Of a DNA stretch of 8,234 bases, positions 6,685-8,234 are shown piece by piece. How positions within the stretch are numbered: position 1 is the stretch's first letter; each line of letters begins with the position of its first letter. The notes under the pieces were generated by a model. That model saw only the letters and a list, made by a program, of their open reading frames with translations, searched no databases and was not told the origin of the DNA. The position numbers and the translations under genes were made by a program. The stretch covers positions 1-8,234 of the forward strand of contig DAOUGC010000066.1 in the NCBI GenBank assembly GCA_034429695.1, in the 5' to 3' direction. The DNA is from DAOUGC01 sp034429695. GTDB lineage: Bacteria > Chloroflexota > Anaerolineae > Anaerolineales > Anaerolineaceae.

Positions 6685-7413
6685 TTACCAACCCTGAGCC
6701 AGACGCATTGCGTGCCGGCGAGGAAGACCATGTTGAACAATGCGTTCCTGAACCTTTTCTATATCATACTCCGTACGATGTGATTCCCAGATATTTAACT
6801 CTGGATAATAAACAGCATATGCAGCGCGTGGATCATGATCGCGCGGCTGACCCACTGACCCCGGGTTGATGATCGTGCGCCGGCTAAAGGTCATGCGATC
6901 CTTATCCTGCAAAATACGCCATTCCACATCATTGCTGCTTTCTGTTTCTGTATAAGCAATCGGTAGGTGGGTGTGCCCGACAAAACACAAAGGAGTGGTG
7001 AAGTGTTCAAAATTGGCCGCAGCGGTGTAGGTATCCAGCAGATACTCCCAGACCGGATTGCGTGGGGAACCGTGCGTGAGGGTGACCTGGCTGTTGACCA
7101 CTTTTTCGGGCAGTGATTGCAGGAATAAGAGGTTGTCCGTGCTGAGGGTGGAGCGCATCCAGCGTGCTGAAAGACGGGCTTCGCGATTAAAGGCTTCCAG
7201 ATCGATTTGCCCGAGCGCTGCTGCGTCGTGATTCCCCAGCAGGCAGGTCAGGTTGGGGATGGTGCGGATTAGGTCAATACATTCATTGGGATCAGGACCG
7301 TATCCCACCAGATCCCCCAGACACCATAGGGCGTCAATCTCTCCGGCTGCTTTTAAGACGGCCTGTAAAGCGTTCAAATTGGCATGGATATCAGACAGGA
7401 CCAGAATTCGCAT
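6685..7413 (-). CDS. Calcineurin-like metallophosphoesterase (COG0639-like)
   Basis: This cytoplasmic phosphoesterase has a two-metal centre; its substrate (nucleotide, phosphodiester or phosphoprotein) cannot be told from sequence. From the ATG at 7413 it is 242 residues, a normal length for the family. All the metal-ligand motifs are present: SDIH (D8, H10), GDLVGYGP (D34), GNHD (N61, H62), THGS (H114) and GHTHLP (H147, H149). The INPGSVGQPRD block (182-192) is the usual end of the YfcE/MJ0936-type core. The start at 7413 is chosen because members begin MRILVLSDIH. A GTG at 7449 would add 12 unconserved residues and overlap the gene upstream. The start lies 8 bases after the stop of the DUF3048 gene with no Shine-Dalgarno, suggesting translation by coupling or re-initiation in an operon with it. 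Confidence 0.9.
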   Translation of the reverse strand: MRILVLSDIHANLNALQAVLKAAGEIDALWCLGDLVGYGPDPNECIDLIRTIPNLTCLLGNHDAAALGQIDLEAFNREARLSARWMRSTLSTDNLLFLQSLPEKVVNSQVTLTHGSPRNPVWEYLLDTYTAAANFEHFTTPLCFVGHTHLPIAYTETESSNDVEWRILQDKDRMTFSRRTIINPGSVGQPRDHDPRAAYAVYYPELNIWESHRTEYDIEKVQERIVQHGLPRRHAMRLAQGW

Positions 7414-7421
7414 ATCGTGTT

Positions 7422-8234
7422 TTACGGTAGGAAAAACCGCAGTTCCCACTGCCCGGGAACATTCTCCTTTAATGTGGAATTGATACCAGCAATCACCACC
7501 CAGGTATTGCCCGGTTTGAGTGGCATGGGTTCACCATCTTCGGTTAGTAATTGAAATGGCCGGTCCTGGTCTGGAGTTTTCCAAACCGCTTCCATCATTT
7601 TTCCATCACGGAAGATCACTGCCCTGCGACCATTGTAGTTATACCATAAACTGATTTCGTGGAGGGTTTCAGCATGGGTGGTATATGGGGCAAACAGGAT
7701 AATCACGTTGGAAAATGCCAGTTGTTCTCCGGTTATCCGGTCGATTAGCGGGATCATGGCCAGATTGTTATCCGTGTCCACGTCCTCGATCCAGCGCAGG
7801 TAGCGGCTTTGATCGGGATCAAAACGCCATTCTGCCAGGTTGTATGCATTAAAACGGACGGTAACGGAATCACCAGCGGGAGTGGTGGCGGCGGGTGGGC
7901 GTGAATCAAATGACCAGGCTTGAAGCAGTCCGTGAACGTCATCCGGTGTGACAACACCCTTTTCCACTGCCAGATTGCTGAGCAATGAGGAGCTGGCAAA
8001 AACTGAGTTGACGGTGTTCCCGCCTGCGTCGCACAAGGCCGGGCAGGTGATGGGTGCGGAGGAAATTGCCCGCTGACGCAGATTGGTCATGATGACCGGA
8101 TCTACGGCGTTTTGATCAGCACCAGAATATGCCAGGATGCCTTCAAACAGGCGCACCAGTTGGGCATCCACCAGGCGGGCTGAACGCACCGGACCGATTT
8201 GTTCTGCGTCCTGCCCGTAATAAAGCGCAAGAAA
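7422..8234 (-). CDS. DUF3048 (YerB-like) protein, cut by right window edge
   Basis: The frame is open through the right edge, so the N-terminus is missing. About 270 codons are seen. A GTG at 8189 is internal: conserved family sequence (LALYYGQDAEQIGPVRSAR) continues upstream of it. The N-terminal DUF3048 domain is recognised from IGPVRSARLVDAQLVRLFEGILAYSGA. The DUF3048_C domain is recognised from RYLRWIEDVDTDN, FSNVIILFAPY, the RRAVIFRDGKMMEAVWK strand pair and LKPGNTWVVIAG near the end. Family members are usually exported lipoproteins of unknown function (B. subtilis YerB is one); the signal peptide would lie outside this window. A CPALC pair (Cys codons at 8043-8045 and 8031-8033) precedes the NTVNSVFASSSLL segment and could form a disulfide if the protein is exported. 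It is the first visible gene of the minus-strand group and ends 8 bases before the metallophosphoesterase start. Confidence 0.85.
   Translation of the reverse strand, partial: FLALYYGQDAEQIGPVRSARLVDAQLVRLFEGILAYSGADQNAVDPVIMTNLRQRAISSAPITCPALCDAGGNTVNSVFASSSLLSNLAVEKGVVTPDDVHGLLQAWSFDSRPPAATTPAGDSVTVRFNAYNLAEWRFDPDQSRYLRWIEDVDTDNNLAMIPLIDRITGEQLAFSNVIILFAPYTTHAETLHEISLWYNYNGRRAVIFRDGKMMEAVWKTPDQDRPFQLLTEDGEPMPLKPGNTWVVIAGINSTLKENVPGQWELRFFLP

Noticed and set aside
7414..7449. GTG at 7449 as the metallophosphoesterase start
   Set aside because: It overlaps the upstream gene and adds a 12-residue tail before the canonical MRILVLSDIH beginning.
1..8234. CRISPR array, tRNA, rRNA, insertion sequence or phage genes
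   Set aside because: No regularly spaced repeats, no cloverleaf or rRNA sequence noticed, no transposase or integrase motifs; nearly every base is accounted for by six ordinary genes.

Overview
The window holds six protein-coding genes, two cut by the window edges, packed with almost no non-coding DNA. The largest gap is 72 bases. Base composition looks moderately GC-rich. The gene set points to a free-living bacterium: a lysine-biosynthesis decarboxylase, a DEDDh-exonuclease/DinG helicase fusion, a GH36 alpha-galactosidase, a DUF4349 lipoprotein, a small metallophosphoesterase and a DUF3048 protein. The combination, with lysA ending in the CESGD/SMASNYN type and a Cys-containing DinG fused to an exonuclease, would suit Chloroflexota (Anaerolineae-like) or another early-branching Gram-positive-like lineage. 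That placement is inference from protein families, not from a marker gene.

Layout. Bases 1-444 (+) are the C-terminal third of lysA. It converges, with a 17-base gap, on dinG (462-3254, -). dinG diverges from a GH36 alpha-galactosidase (3275-5593, +); only 20 bases separate the two start codons. The alpha-galactosidase converges on a minus-strand block across a symmetric terminator (5601-5627). That block holds, in order of transcription, a DUF3048 protein (entering from the right edge, ending at 7422), a metallophosphoesterase (7413-6685, 8 bases downstream) and a DUF4349 lipoprotein (6612-5650), which has its own strong Shine-Dalgarno.

The genes do not form one pathway. lysA is amino-acid and cell-wall precursor synthesis. 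dinG is DNA repair or replication support. The GH36 enzyme is intracellular galactoside breakdown. The minus-strand trio is two probable envelope proteins of unknown role around a phosphoesterase. I see no mobile element, CRISPR array, tRNA or rRNA, and no convincing new multi-gene system.

The most distinctive signal is the dinG/alpha-galactosidase intergenic region. An 8-bp perfect palindrome (ATTATAAT, 3261-3268) supplies a consensus TATAAT -10 box on each strand. Exactly 6 bases separate the palindrome from the ATG on each side, and neither gene has a Shine-Dalgarno. This is the geometry expected for a symmetric bidirectional promoter making two leaderless mRNAs. A second notable feature is an apparent dinG terminator (398-428) embedded inside the convergent lysA coding sequence.
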